Shown piece after piece: positions 35,931 through 44,953 of a stretch of DNA of 64,000 nucleotides. Each line of letters begins with the position of its first letter. Position 1 is the stretch's first letter. Location: the NCBI RefSeq assembly GCF_021012795.1, contig NZ_VFYU01000004.1, forward strand, positions 62,001 through 126,000, in the 5' to 3' direction. This DNA comes from Psychrobacter sp. I-STPA10 (GTDB lineage Bacteria; Pseudomonadota; Gammaproteobacteria; Pseudomonadales; Moraxellaceae). The translations under genes were made by a program, and so were the position numbers. Below the pieces are notes generated by a model, which saw nothing but the letters and a program-made list of their open reading frames with translations, was not told the DNA's origin and did not search any database.

Positions 35931-36569
35931 ATGCAATATTTAAAAATCATCATTATTGTCGCTATTATCAGCTTTTTTAGTAATATAGCTAGTAGATATC
36001 TTGAAAAAAAATTGAGAGCGACTAAAAAGTTTCAAGAACAATCAGCAGTACGACAAAAAAATATGATTTTTTTGCGTGAGCAGTCCGCTATTATTTCACA
36101 CACTGATGAAACGATTAGCATAGAGCCGACGACATTTAAGCCCAAGATAAGTAAATTAGTCGTTTTAGCCTATTTTATGTTTATGATGTGTGGGATATTA
36201 ATGTTCTTTAGTATAAACCCAGAAGAATCTCTAGCAGTGTGGTTGTTTCCATTATTTATTGTGGGTACTAGCGGTTTGCTATTATTAGAAACTTTTACCC
36301 TGAAATATCAGTTAGATAACACAACCTTACAAGTCTCTTCACTATTAGGGACTATTGAAATATCACTGGCTGATATTGTTGAGGTTAAAAAAAGGAAAAT
36401 AAATTATATATTCAAACATGGGGCTAAAGGTAGGATTAGGTGTGAAACCTGCTCTGATACAATTTTCATTACCACATCCAAACCAATCAAATGGGAAAAA
36501 TATACCATCATGATTTCTCCAAAAAATGAAAATGAATTTATTGAGTTTCTAAAAAGACGGTTAGTCTAA
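35931..36569 (+). CDS. Membrane protein with possible PH-like C-terminal domain
   Basis: I do not recognise a named family. The 212-residue protein has one N-terminal helix (YLKIIIIVAIISFFSNIA), a basic stretch, two central helices (LVVLAYFMFMMCGILMFF; VWLFPLFIVGTSGLLLLE) and a C-terminal soluble part (YQLDNTTLQVSSLLGTIEIS; IVEVKKRK; FITTSKPIKW) whose strand pattern resembles bacterial PH domains. The start codon is the first ATG, with no good ribosome-binding sequence. AT-rich compared with dapB. Confidence 0.6.
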   Translation: MQYLKIIIIVAIISFFSNIASRYLEKKLRATKKFQEQSAVRQKNMIFLREQSAIISHTDETISIEPTTFKPKISKLVVLAYFMFMMCGILMFFSINPEESLAVWLFPLFIVGTSGLLLLETFTLKYQLDNTTLQVSSLLGTIEISLADIVEVKKRKINYIFKHGAKGRIRCETCSDTIFITTSKPIKWEKYTIMISPKNENEFIEFLKRRLV

Positions 36570-36754
36570 GTTTATGGTCAAGTTTTTATCCCAAGCCTCT
36601 TTACTGTTGCAAATTCTGCTAAATTGATATCTAGGGATTTGATTAGGTCAGTACCAGATTTATCTGAGGATAATATAATTTACCTCCATAGTTTTATTAA
36701 TTTTTTACATATTTTTTAATACGATTATCTTACAACTCTACACACCCAATATAA

Positions 36755-37177
36755 CTAACGCTCCAAACGCTGTAAGGCTTGTTGTGCTTGCTCATGCCCT
36801 TGTGTCCCCGATTTTTGATACCACTTAATGGCTTCAGTATAGGATTGTGGTACACCTAAACCATTTTCATACATCATCCCTAAATTAAATTGTGCATCAA
36901 TGTTTCCTTGTAATGCTGCTTTTTGATACCATTTAGCTGCCTCAGTATAAGACTGCTCTACACCTAACCCTTGATGATACATAACCCCTAAATTATTTTG
37001 TGCTTTAGCATCTCCTTGCTCGGCGGCTGGATAACAATTCTTATAACTGGGATTATCTATACATAACTGGTTATTTATATTATCGGCTGTAGTATCAGCA
37101 AATGCAGTCATACTGGTAAGCAAAAGCGAGAGGGATAATAGTAGAGGTTTTGGACGAATGAACATTAGAGAGGGCAT
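36755..37177 (-). CDS. Exported Sel1-repeat protein
   Basis: The 140-residue protein has a signal peptide (LLLSLSLLLTSMTAFA) followed by two complete Sel1-like repeats, NNLGVMYHQGLGVEQSYTEA and FNLGMMYENGLGVPQSYTEA, and one partial repeat. Sel1 repeats form helical pairs used for protein-protein contact; the partner is unknown. Two cysteines (LCIDN, KNCYP) near the mature N-terminus could form a disulfide. Related sequence, in degraded form, occurs at 55151-55268. Confidence 0.8.
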   Translation of the reverse strand: MPSLMFIRPKPLLLSLSLLLTSMTAFADTTADNINNQLCIDNPSYKNCYPAAEQGDAKAQNNLGVMYHQGLGVEQSYTEAAKWYQKAALQGNIDAQFNLGMMYENGLGVPQSYTEAIKWYQKSGTQGHEQAQQALQRLER

Positions 37178-37185
37178 GTTAGAGC

Positions 37186-37285
37186 TGCCTTTTTAATTTA
37201 TATATTGATAATTTTTTAAGCCAAAAAAACTTGCTAAGGCGTTTAGCTTAACAAGTTTTTTAGTTTTTTGAAAAAAATTTTAATA
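37186..37285. repeat. Direct repeat, left copy (terminator/sel1 leader segment)
   Basis: About 100 bases closely matching 55277-55385 in the same orientation, including TTAAGCCAAAAAAAC, TTGCTAAGGC and TAGTTTTTTGAAA. Together the copies bracket the aromatic catabolic island. Confidence 0.7.
37223..37263 (-). terminator. Minus-strand rho-independent terminator (duplicated copy)
   Basis: AACTTGCTAAG and CTTAACAAGTT pair with one bulge, and on the minus strand a run of seven U follows. It would stop transcripts arriving from the hydroxylase gene before the Sel1 gene. It is the counterpart of the dnaJ terminator. Confidence 0.75.
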
Positions 37286-37341
37286 TATAAAGTAGAGAAT
37301 ATAAGTATGTGTTTTTAGTACGTCGTCACAGTTACGCAAAA

Positions 37342-37371
37342 ACAAACCCCAATCAAAAGATTGGGGCTTGT
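37342..37371. terminator. Terminator downstream of the hydroxylase gene
   Basis: ACAAACCCCAATC and GATTGGGGCTTGT form a stem with an AAAA loop (one mismatch), with a T run on the minus-strand exit and a shorter one on the plus strand. It lies about 140 bases past the stop of the gene at 37511. Confidence 0.75.
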
Positions 37372-37510
37372 TTTATAGAATCTGTCCCTCAACCCATTCA
37401 GGTGATGGGTACATTAATAATAGCAGTGGATAAAGCTATGAATCACTTAACTAAAATCAGTGATCTCTTTTATCTATTTCAACCTAATTTTAAAGTCTGA
37501 GACTAAAAAA

Positions 37511-39385
37511 TTAGACAGGCAGCATATTGTTAGCAAAAAAGTCTGCTAGCGCATCCGTTTGTGCCAATGGCAATACCGCAGCCACATACTGGTCTGGACG
37601 AACCACCACAATGACGCCACCACGATCAATTTCACGCTCATCAAAGATATCTTCATCTGCTTTGGCTGTATAAGCCTTTTCATAGTTAGCAACTTGGAAA
37701 GGTCCAGACAATGGCAAAAATACTTCATGCACATCTGTCATTTCGATATCATGATGCGATTGTTGATAAATGACTTTTACATCAAAGACACTGTCCATGT
37801 CCTCACCCTTAGGCGTATATACAGATAATGGTGAGTTAGCATCTGTGTGCAACCAATTCGCAAAGGTATCTAACAACTCTGCCTTGGCGTCGGCAAATGC
37901 ATAGATACGCCAGCGACCATCAGCTTGAGCATGATGTCCTAAATGAATCGGTACAGCATCAGCAATACGTACTACAGGTGCTGATTTAAATCGTTTACCG
38001 ATGGGATAACCCTTAGCAAGATGTTGATAACTATCATCACCAATCAACATAGAAGGCTCATACTGCGTCATAAACCCTGCTGGAAACTCAGCAGTACGAA
38101 CATAATACTCACTTAACTCATCAGGGTTTTCAAACTCGTCAGGTTTTTTTGCCATTAGGCTAGACCATTCTTTATCGAATGTAATTAGATCTTGGGCAAC
38201 AACTTGACGTTCAGCAGAGTAAGTAGCAAGTAATGACTCTGGGCTACGTTTGGTTAATACTGAGCCTAATTTCCAACCCAAATTAAAGGCATCTTGCATC
38301 GATACATTCATACCTTGCCCAGCTTTGGCACTATGAGTATGACAGGCATCACCACAAATAAAGACGTGTGGCATTTTATTGTCTTCTTCACCGACATCAA
38401 CATCATCGAATTTATCAGTCACACGATGCCCAACTTCATAGACTGACCACCAAGCCACATTTTTCACATCGATGGTATAAGGGTGCATAATGGCATTGGC
38501 TTGAGCAATGATATCTTCCAGTGGTGTTGAACGTATTTGATGGTTGTCATTTTCATCGACATCACCAAGATCAATATACATTCTAAATAAGTAGCCACCT
38601 TCACGTGGTATCAGCAAAATACTACCATTATCTTGTGACTGAATGGCACACTTCATACGAATATCAGGAAAATCAGTGACTGCTAAAATATCAGCAACGC
38701 CCCAAGCGTGCAATGATGGCTGCCCGATATGTTTGCGACCTATAGATTCACGCACCTTACTACGAGCACCGTCACAACCCACGACATACTTAGCCTTGAT
38801 GGTACGCTCTTCACCACTACGCTCTCCGGTTGTATAGCGAATATTAACAGTAACAGGATACTCGCCTTCACCCACTTGCAATCCACAGAACTCAACGCCA
38901 AAATCAGGCTCGATACGTGCAGGTGAAGTTTTAGCAACTTTAGCAAAATAATCTAGCACACGTGCTTGGTTCACAATCAGATGAGGAAATTCACTGATCC
39001 CATTTTCATCATCAAGTGTTCTTTTAGTACGTACAATCTTTGTTGGGTCTTCTTTTGAAGGCGCCCAAAAGTTCATCTCGCAAATTTGATACGCTTCGTT
39101 AGTGATTTCATCAGCAAATCCAAACGCTTGAAATGTTTCAACACTACGTGCCTGAATACCATCAGCATGACCAATGGCAAGTCGACCTTCACGTTTTTCA
39201 ATAATGCGTGTGGTAATCGATGGGTATTGTGATAGCTGTGCAGCAAGCAACATACCAGCAGGGCCTGAGCCAACGATTAACACATCAATCTCATCAGGTA
39301 TTTCGCTTGGTCGATCTAACCCCTTGCCTTGAGCAGGTTTGATGCGTGGGTCAGTAGAAACGTAACCATGGTGATGGAACTGCAT
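37511..39385 (-). CDS. MobA-type FAD aromatic hydroxylase (phenol hydroxylase family)
   Basis: A single-component flavoprotein monooxygenase of 624 residues, the size of 3-hydroxybenzoate 4-monooxygenase (MobA) and phenol 2-monooxygenase. Residues 35-45 hold the FAD motif VGSGPAGMLLA, YVVGCDGARSKVR the DG motif, and VFICGDACHTHSAKAGQGMN the GD motif; a thioredoxin-like C-terminal domain follows (residues about 450-624). In this cluster the logical reaction is hydroxylation of a monohydroxyphenylacetate to homoprotocatechuate, replacing HpaBC; this is inference. A good AAGGAAG site precedes the ATG. It is divergent from the permease, and a candidate HpaR site lies about 145 bases upstream. Confidence 0.85.
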   Translation of the reverse strand: MQFHHHGYVSTDPRIKPAQGKGLDRPSEIPDEIDVLIVGSGPAGMLLAAQLSQYPSITTRIIEKREGRLAIGHADGIQARSVETFQAFGFADEITNEAYQICEMNFWAPSKEDPTKIVRTKRTLDDENGISEFPHLIVNQARVLDYFAKVAKTSPARIEPDFGVEFCGLQVGEGEYPVTVNIRYTTGERSGEERTIKAKYVVGCDGARSKVRESIGRKHIGQPSLHAWGVADILAVTDFPDIRMKCAIQSQDNGSILLIPREGGYLFRMYIDLGDVDENDNHQIRSTPLEDIIAQANAIMHPYTIDVKNVAWWSVYEVGHRVTDKFDDVDVGEEDNKMPHVFICGDACHTHSAKAGQGMNVSMQDAFNLGWKLGSVLTKRSPESLLATYSAERQVVAQDLITFDKEWSSLMAKKPDEFENPDELSEYYVRTAEFPAGFMTQYEPSMLIGDDSYQHLAKGYPIGKRFKSAPVVRIADAVPIHLGHHAQADGRWRIYAFADAKAELLDTFANWLHTDANSPLSVYTPKGEDMDSVFDVKVIYQQSHHDIEMTDVHEVFLPLSGPFQVANYEKAYTAKADEDIFDEREIDRGGVIVVVRPDQYVAAVLPLAQTDALADFFANNMLPV

Positions 39386-39528
39386 AATATGACTTCCTTG
39401 TGGTTAGAATATGAATGGGAGTTGCCCATGACAAACCGAGGCAACCAGTTTTTGTTTTTTTGTACAATATAAATATAACCAGAGATAAAACTATCCAACA
39501 TTTACATTATGTTCAACTTGCTCAAATA

Positions 39529-39546
39529 TTACTAATATATTCGTAA
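39529..39546. promoter_or_regulatory. Candidate HpaR operator, hydroxylase side
   Basis: TTACTAATATATTCGTAA is an 18-base palindrome broken at one pair, and shares its core with the perfect site at 49228-49243. Confidence 0.55.
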
Positions 39547-39569
39547 AATATCAAGTATTTTAAATCGTG

Positions 39570-39600
39570 CTTATGCATTTTTATAGATTACGTAAGTCCT
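39570..39600. repeat. Relic of MITE-like family B
   Basis: TGCATTTTTATAGATTACG and the following TAAGTCCT match one end of the element at 11497-11628; the rest is deleted. Confidence 0.4.
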
Positions 39601-39726
39601 ATATTTTTATCATCCTCGTTAGGCTAAAGCCTGTGTTCTTTTTTTTATAAATTTATTTATAAATTAGTTATATAGGCTTGACATTAAACAGTAGTAAAAT
39701 TTTTTTATCTAAAAATTGTTGCAAGT

Positions 39727-39770
39727 TTACGAATATGTTAGTAGTATTTATGTTACAAATATATTAGTGA
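39727..39770. promoter_or_regulatory. Pair of candidate HpaR operators, permease side
   Basis: TTACGAATATGTTAGTAG (39727-39744) and TTACAAATATATTAGTGA (39753-39770) are two near-copies of the palindrome, with centres 26 bases apart. They lie about 300 bases before the permease ATG. Confidence 0.5.
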
Positions 39771-40062
39771 TAATCAAGAGTATAAAAATTCTTTTTACCT
39801 GTATAGCAGAGCAATATAAGAACGCACTCTTTATCAGCAATGAGAATTTATCAGTTTCAAATCAAAATACTCTTATCAGTCTATATAATAAAACTAATCC
39901 AATCTTAAACTTATACCATTCTGGTTAATTGAACTATTTTGAGGAAGGCAACCAACATTACTACAATCAATAGTAGGCTAAATGACTGCGCTAAAGATAG
40001 ATTGCTACAACGGATTGGTATAGATCAAACCACCATCTAATTATCTAGTAAAAGGATTTATT

Positions 40063-41472
40063 ATGAAGACGTCAGGCGTGAGTAATGAAAAAAGCAAGTT
40101 TAAGCCACTTTTAAAGTTTAGTAGTTTATTTGCTATTGGGGTTGGCGTTGTTGTAGGACAAGGTCCTATTGTGTCACTGCTACAAGGCGTTGGCCTAGGT
40201 GGTACGGATTTTATTCTTGTATTAGTCATTGGTTTAATAATTGCTTTATGTAATGCCTTTACCTTTGCAGAGTTATCACTCATGTTTCCTAGTGCAGGCA
40301 GCTTGAGTACTTATACAGAAGTCGCCATGGGACATTTTCCTGCTATTCTTGCAACGATGACAGGTTATGTGATGCTGACCATGTTTGGATTATCGGCAGA
40401 AGTCATGCTTGTAGGTGCTGTCATGGATATGCTGTTCCCTGGTATCTTTTCTCCTTTGATGATTACTTTTATAGTCATCGGTTTATTTACCTTTTTAAAT
40501 ATCCTTGGTACAGACATCTTTGCCAATGTACAAAGCGCGCTAACCTATGTCATGTTAGTATTTTTGACAATTGTTAGTGTGGTCGCACTGAGCCAAACAG
40601 GTAATCCTATCCCTGAGCCTCATACTGCATTTGCTGACTGGGGTGCCATTGATGGCAGTTTTTTAGGTTTAATTGCGCTTGGTATGTGGGCATATTTCGG
40701 TCTTGAATTTGTCTGTCCGCTGATTGAAGAGTCCAAAAACCCTGCACGTGATATCCCTCGTGCTATGATTATGGGTGCATTGGCTATCTTTATCATTTAT
40801 ACATTGTTTGCATTAGGGGCTGGTACTTACATTAGTCGTGAAGCTTTATTGGCATCACCTGTTCCTCATTTTGACTATTTTATTAATATCTTTGGTGAAA
40901 CTTCAAAATGGATATTAGCGGTGGTGTGTTTGACTGCCAGTGGTAGTACGGTGAATACTGTCTTGGCTGGTGTGTCACGTATGCTTTATGGCATGGCAGA
41001 AAATGGTCAAGCGTTTGGTATCTTCAAAAAAGTACACCCTAAATTTAAGACACCTTGGGTTGCTATCTTATTTATGGGTAGCATTACCCTACTGCCCACC
41101 ATATTTTTAGGTGATGATAGTGATGCAATCATTACTTTATTAATCGCAGCCGCTGCGACTTGGTTATTTGCTTATGCTGTTGCACATGTTGATGTTTTAA
41201 TCTTGCGTAAGATTGCACCAGATCGCTTTAGACCTTTTAAAACACCTTTATATCCTCTACCTCAAATCATAGGTATCGTGACCATGGTGTATTTATTTAT
41301 TAATAACTCACCAACTCCAGAAATGACACAGACAATCTATACGCTAACAGGTGGATTAATGATTTCTGTTGCTATTATTGCTGCTATTTGGGTTAAATTT
41401 GTCATGAAAAAGGGCTTATTTGAACGCGAGCCAATGATGCCACCTAAGATTGATCTTAGAGTAAAAAAATAA
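40063..41472 (+). CDS. APC-family amino acid/amine permease
   Basis: An inner-membrane transporter of 469 residues with about 12 hydrophobic helices. It starts with a short polar tail, then the APC helix-1 signature (FAIGVGVVVGQGPIVSLL) and FAELSLMFPSAGSLSTYTEVAMG, which matches the family's consensus around helices 2-3. GMWAYFGLEFVCPLIEESKNPARDIPRAM is the characteristic helix 6 to loop region. Within this cluster it is the likely importer of the amine or amino acid substrate; the substrate is inferred. AAAAGGA precedes the ATG. Confidence 0.85.
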   Translation: MKTSGVSNEKSKFKPLLKFSSLFAIGVGVVVGQGPIVSLLQGVGLGGTDFILVLVIGLIIALCNAFTFAELSLMFPSAGSLSTYTEVAMGHFPAILATMTGYVMLTMFGLSAEVMLVGAVMDMLFPGIFSPLMITFIVIGLFTFLNILGTDIFANVQSALTYVMLVFLTIVSVVALSQTGNPIPEPHTAFADWGAIDGSFLGLIALGMWAYFGLEFVCPLIEESKNPARDIPRAMIMGALAIFIIYTLFALGAGTYISREALLASPVPHFDYFINIFGETSKWILAVVCLTASGSTVNTVLAGVSRMLYGMAENGQAFGIFKKVHPKFKTPWVAILFMGSITLLPTIFLGDDSDAIITLLIAAAATWLFAYAVAHVDVLILRKIAPDRFRPFKTPLYPLPQIIGIVTMVYLFINNSPTPEMTQTIYTLTGGLMISVAIIAAIWVKFVMKKGLFEREPMMPPKIDLRVKK

Positions 41473-41502
41473 TAAACAAGTAACGATATAGATATATAGG
41501 TA

Positions 41503-41660
41503 TAGGTACTCTCAACTTCATCCCCCTCCTAGCCTCTTACCTTAAAAAAGAGGCAGGAGCTGGCTTTTAACTCCTCCCCTTACTTTAAGGTGATGGTTTG
41601 GTAGGTGTGTGTAGTTGTAGTGTCATATATCAAATTAGTAAAATAAGTTGTGAGTCAGGT
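41503..41660. repeat. CTCAACTT-terminus repeat, diverged copy
   Basis: Ends TACTCTCAACTTCATCCCCC and AAATAAGTTGTGAGTCAGG with internal ACTCCTCCCCTTACTTTAAGG. Similar to the copy at 25125 but more decayed. It lies between the permease and the hpaR terminator. Confidence 0.7.
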
Positions 41661-41670
41661 ATAGGTTATA

Positions 41671-41712
41671 AAAAAACATCACTGCACATTAATGTCACAG
41701 TGATGTTTTTTT
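41671..41712. terminator. Terminator of hpaR (possibly bidirectional)
   Basis: AAAACATCACTG and CAGTGATGTTTT form a perfect stem around a loop that can itself pair; T runs occur on both sides. It separates the convergent permease and hpaR. Confidence 0.8.
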
Positions 41713-41732
41713 TAGCTTTAAGTAGCTACTGG

Positions 41733-42161
41733 CTACTTATCATCTTGCAATGTATCTAATAAATCATCTAAAGCTTTATAAAGCGCTTTCATCTCTTTTT
41801 TGCCAATCTTATCCTCAATAAGTTGGTACTGTATATTTGATTCTCTAAGTATATTAGCGTGCAGCGCGCGCGCTTTATCAGTTAACCGCACGTTGATTCG
41901 TCTTTGATCTTCCTTTGGAATTTTTTGTACCAAATCAACTTCTTCCATGCGTTTTAGAATACCTGCCATACTTGGACTGAGAATAATACAGTGTTCACAT
42001 AGTTGACGAGGCTCTAAATCACCATGCTCTACTAAAGAGCGAATGATACGCCATTGTTGTTCAGTGACATTATATTCATTTAGAACAGGACGAAAGTAAG
42101 TCATAAGCTCTTCACGAGCCTTTAACAATAAAAAAGGGAGATTTCGGTGTGTGTTGCTCAT
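41733..42161 (-). CDS. hpaR: MarR-family regulator HpaR of homoprotocatechuate degradation
   Basis: HpaR represses the hpa meta-cleavage operon until pathway compounds bind. The 142-residue protein is clearly of this subgroup: RNLPFLLLKAREELMTYFRP, LNEYNVTEQQWRIIRSLVEHG, LEPRQLCEHCIILSPSMAGIL (recognition helix) and the wing KEDQRRINVRLTDKAR. The gene is transcribed toward the permease. A copy of the candidate operator overlaps its start codon, suggesting autorepression. Confidence 0.92.
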   Translation of the reverse strand: MSNTHRNLPFLLLKAREELMTYFRPVLNEYNVTEQQWRIIRSLVEHGDLEPRQLCEHCIILSPSMAGILKRMEEVDLVQKIPKEDQRRINVRLTDKARALHANILRESNIQYQLIEDKIGKKEMKALYKALDDLLDTLQDDK

Positions 42162-42174
42162 AATATATTAAATA
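42157..42174. promoter_or_regulatory. Candidate HpaR operator over the hpaR start
   Basis: The core TAATATATTA (42161-42170) is identical to the centre of the palindrome at 49228-49243, but the outer bases differ. It overlaps the start codon of hpaR. Confidence 0.45.
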
Positions 42175-42235
42175 ATAAATAAAAAAAAATAATACTACCG
42201 CACCAAAGCTTGGGTAGCAATTATTATCTGAATAA

Positions 42236-42360
42236 GATTTACGCAAAAGTACAATATTTTTTCCATAAAGAGAATAAGAATCATTTATAAAGCCTATAGA
42301 GCTATATACAGTCAGTTAAAGTATAAAATCGTCAATCATCTAGAAAATTGCGTCAGTCCT
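42236..42360. repeat. MITE-like element, family B
   Basis: The termini GATTTACGCA and TGCGTCAGTCCT, and an interior with ATACAGTCAG, correspond to the copy at 54396-54527. It accounts for most of the 449-base gap between hpaR and hpaI; the remainder shows nothing recognised. Confidence 0.7.
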
Positions 42361-42610
42361 ACTGAATTGATATGACCCCATTGGGTTAAGGTTAATTAAC
42401 TGATCGAAGAAAAAGGAGGCAAGCACCACAAAGTATCACCAATAGCAGACTAAGTGAGTTTGATAAAGATGGGGTATTTTAAAAAATTGCGATGATAAGA
42501 CATACCTACAAAAATTCAGCCACTATATTAGACATAATACAGTGGCTGATAGTAGGTAGGTAGATATTATTTAGATAACAGCTAGATGGTTTAAATCATT
42601 GAATAACGCA

Positions 42611-43408
42611 CTAATAACTAGATAAATCTTCTGACTGTTTACCCATAAATTTATTAGCTAGCTCAATGGCTGCCTTGCGTAATAATAAAACATCAACACC
42701 CACAAGCATAAAACTGGCACCGAGTTTTTCATACTCTAGCGCAAGCTCAGGGTTAGCAGAAAACACCCCAGCAGCTTTACCAGCATTGGCAATATCCGCA
42801 ATGGCTTTCGCCACAGCTTGTTTTACTTCAGGGTGTGATGGTTGGCCCAAATGCCCCATTGAAGCAGCTAAATCTGACGGGCCGATAAAGACAGCATCAA
42901 CGCCCTCTACATTAGCAATGTCTACTAAGTTTTTAATGCCAGTAACTGATTCGATCTGCACAATAAGACACATTTGCTCATCTGCTTGCGCAAAGTAGTT
43001 ATCGACACCATTCCAACGAGCTGCTCGCGCCATGGCGGTACCAACGCCACGCATACCATTGGGAGGATATCTCATGGCTTTTACCATTTGTTGTGCCTGC
43101 TCGGCTGTTTCTATCATCGGAATCATCAGCGTTTGCGCACCAATATCAAGCACTCGTTTGATGGTCGCTGTATTATGCTCTGGTAAGCGTACCACAACTT
43201 GCTGCTCTGGATAAGCCGCTAATACTTGCAGTTGATCGCGAATACTACGAACGTCATTTGGACCATGTTCACCATCTATTAATAACCAGTCAAAACCTGC
43301 TGTTGCCAATACTTCTGAGGTATAAGCATCACCTAAGCCCAAAAATAAGCCAATTTGACGTCGGTTTACTAATAAATTCTTTTTAAATTGATTAATTGGC
43401 ATTTTCAT
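42611..43408 (-). CDS. hpaI: 4-hydroxy-2-oxo-heptane-1,7-dioate aldolase
   Basis: The last step of the hpa pathway: metal-dependent class II aldol cleavage to pyruvate and succinate semialdehyde. The 265 residues fit the HpaI/GarL family: GLFLGLGDAYTSEVLATAGF, LLIDGEHGPND (catalytic His), RLPEHN, IPMIETAEQA, VQIESVTGIKN (metal Glu) and VFIGPSDLAASMG (metal Asp). Final gene of hpaGEDFHI, 130 bases after hpaH. Two start codons are possible (43408 or 43402). Confidence 0.94.
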   Translation of the reverse strand: MKMPINQFKKNLLVNRRQIGLFLGLGDAYTSEVLATAGFDWLLIDGEHGPNDVRSIRDQLQVLAAYPEQQVVVRLPEHNTATIKRVLDIGAQTLMIPMIETAEQAQQMVKAMRYPPNGMRGVGTAMARAARWNGVDNYFAQADEQMCLIVQIESVTGIKNLVDIANVEGVDAVFIGPSDLAASMGHLGQPSHPEVKQAVAKAIADIANAGKAAGVFSANPELALEYEKLGASFMLVGVDVLLLRKAAIELANKFMGKQSEDLSSY

Positions 43409-43538
43409 TATATTTGCTTCACACTTATGTTTATTTTATTTTGCTATCAGTGGACTATGAATGCAACCAAGTCGCATTTCTAGCCCAGCACTTGATATCT
43501 GTCACAAAGAAAGTAAAAAATTAAAAGGTCATAATGAT

Positions 43539-44354
43539 TTATTTCGCTTTATCTGAAACGAAATGACAACTGATACTACCAAATTTGCCATAATCTATAT
43601 GGAAAGTATCATTGGCACGAATACGTACAGGACGGGTAAATGATCCAGCTAAGATAATCTGACCTGCTTCAAGCGCAATACCATGTGGTGCAAATTTTTT
43701 GGCTAACCAAGCAATACCATTTGCTGGGTGATTTAGCACACCAGCAGCAACGCCTGTTTCTTCAATACCGCCATTACGATATAGCAAAGCAGATACCCAG
43801 CGTAAATCAAAGTCCATCGGTTTAATAGGACGACCTCCCATGATGATGCCAAGATTTGCGGCATTATCAGAAATTGTATCCATCACTTTACGAGGGCGTT
43901 TACTCTCAGGGTCAATGCGATGACAACGAGCATCAATCAATTCAACGGCCGGAATGACATAATCTGTTGCTGATAATACGTCAGTTAAGCTAACGTTTGT
44001 GCCTTGCAAGGTATCTTTTAAAATAAATGCCAGCTCTACCTCAAGCATCGGGTCAATAAATTTATCTATATTGATATGACTACCATCTTCATAAACCATG
44101 TCATCAAGCAAAGTACCATAATCAGGCTCATCGATTTGTGATGATTGCTGCATTGCTTTTGAGGTTAATCCAATTTTGTGACCTACAATTTTGCGTCCCT
44201 CTGCCAGCTTTAAGGCAATGCCTGCTCTTTGAATGGCATAAGCATCTTCAATAGTAATATCTGGGTAGTCTAAAGATATTTGGCGTACTTGAACCGCATC
44301 CTTTTCTGCTTGAAATAAACGCTCAGCACTAGCCTGTATGTCTTTTTGTTCCAT
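43539..44354 (-). CDS. hpaH: 2-oxo-hept-4-ene-1,7-dioate hydratase
   Basis: Adds water to the product of HpaG to give the aldolase substrate. The 271 residues belong to the MhpD/HpaH hydratase group: [59 protein letters not shown] (metal-binding Glu residues) and [12 protein letters not shown]. An AAAGGATG ribosome-binding sequence is well placed. It lies between hpaF and hpaI. Confidence 0.94.
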   Translation of the reverse strand: MEQKDIQASAERLFQAEKDAVQVRQISLDYPDITIEDAYAIQRAGIALKLAEGRKIVGHKIGLTSKAMQQSSQIDEPDYGTLLDDMVYEDGSHINIDKFIDPMLEVELAFILKDTLQGTNVSLTDVLSATDYVIPAVELIDARCHRIDPESKRPRKVMDTISDNAANLGIIMGGRPIKPMDFDLRWVSALLYRNGGIEETGVAAGVLNHPANGIAWLAKKFAPHGIALEAGQIILAGSFTRPVRIRANDTFHIDYGKFGSISCHFVSDKAK

Positions 44355-44470
44355 AAAAACTTCATCCTTTTTGTATAGGTTAATACCAAGTAACTAAAAT
44401 AAACCAATCTTGACCTTATATCGCTTGATTAGTCAAAAAAGTATAAGCTTAGTTTAACTCATGCTTGTAG

Positions 44471-44866
44471 TTATGCTCGATAGCGTTGGTGTAGGTTATT
44501 ACTTTTCCATGTGCCATTAGCAAATTCTGAATATTCAAATGAAAGTGCAAAGCCACGTTTATCAAAGACTGGTGCAAAGCTTTCTTGCATTAAGTTAAAT
44601 AACTCATCACACACTTTTTTTAATTGCTGCTCAGTACGTCCTTTACCGATTTTAAGATGACCATGCACAAAGCCATCACTTTTGTGACTGCCATCTGCTA
44701 TCACATATTCTGTCAACTTATGGGCTCTAACTCTAATCCCACCCGTCGGAAAAACATCACCTTGATTAATGATGACTTGAGCAGATTTTTCTAAAAATAG
44801 TTGCATGTCATCTTCTGAGACATCTTCTAATATATTGTCAGTATATTCATAAATTAAATGTGGCAT
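44471..44866 (-). CDS. hpaF: 5-carboxymethyl-2-hydroxymuconate isomerase
   Basis: A tautomerase-superfamily enzyme that uses an N-terminal proline as catalytic base. The start must be the ATG at 44866, so that removal of Met exposes Pro in MPHLIYEYTDN; the ATG nine bases upstream would bury it. AAAGGA is eight bases from the chosen ATG. 131 residues; GGIRVRAHKL and FVHGHLKIGKGRTEQQ match E. coli HpaF. It is followed by hpaH and preceded by hpaD. Confidence 0.93.
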   Translation of the reverse strand: MPHLIYEYTDNILEDVSEDDMQLFLEKSAQVIINQGDVFPTGGIRVRAHKLTEYVIADGSHKSDGFVHGHLKIGKGRTEQQLKKVCDELFNLMQESFAPVFDKRGFALSFEYSEFANGTWKSNNLHQRYRA

Positions 44867-44953
44867 TGCGTTCATCCTTTTATATCTTATTAGTATTAGA
44901 TAGCGCTTATTGAATAGCCATGCTAAATAGCCATGACTAAAAACTGTGGTACA

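Larger units (their letters stand above)
39386..40062. promoter_or_regulatory. Divergent control region of hydroxylase and permease
   Basis: 677 AT-rich bases without a convincing gene. It holds three copies of a candidate HpaR operator (39529, 39727, 39753) and a relic of repeat family B. Both flanking genes probably have their promoters here. Confidence 0.55.

Noticed and set aside
39716..39928. A 70-codon open frame in the hydroxylase/permease spacer
   Set aside because: AT-rich, no ribosome-binding site, begins at a non-ATG codon and overlaps the candidate operators; better read as control DNA.
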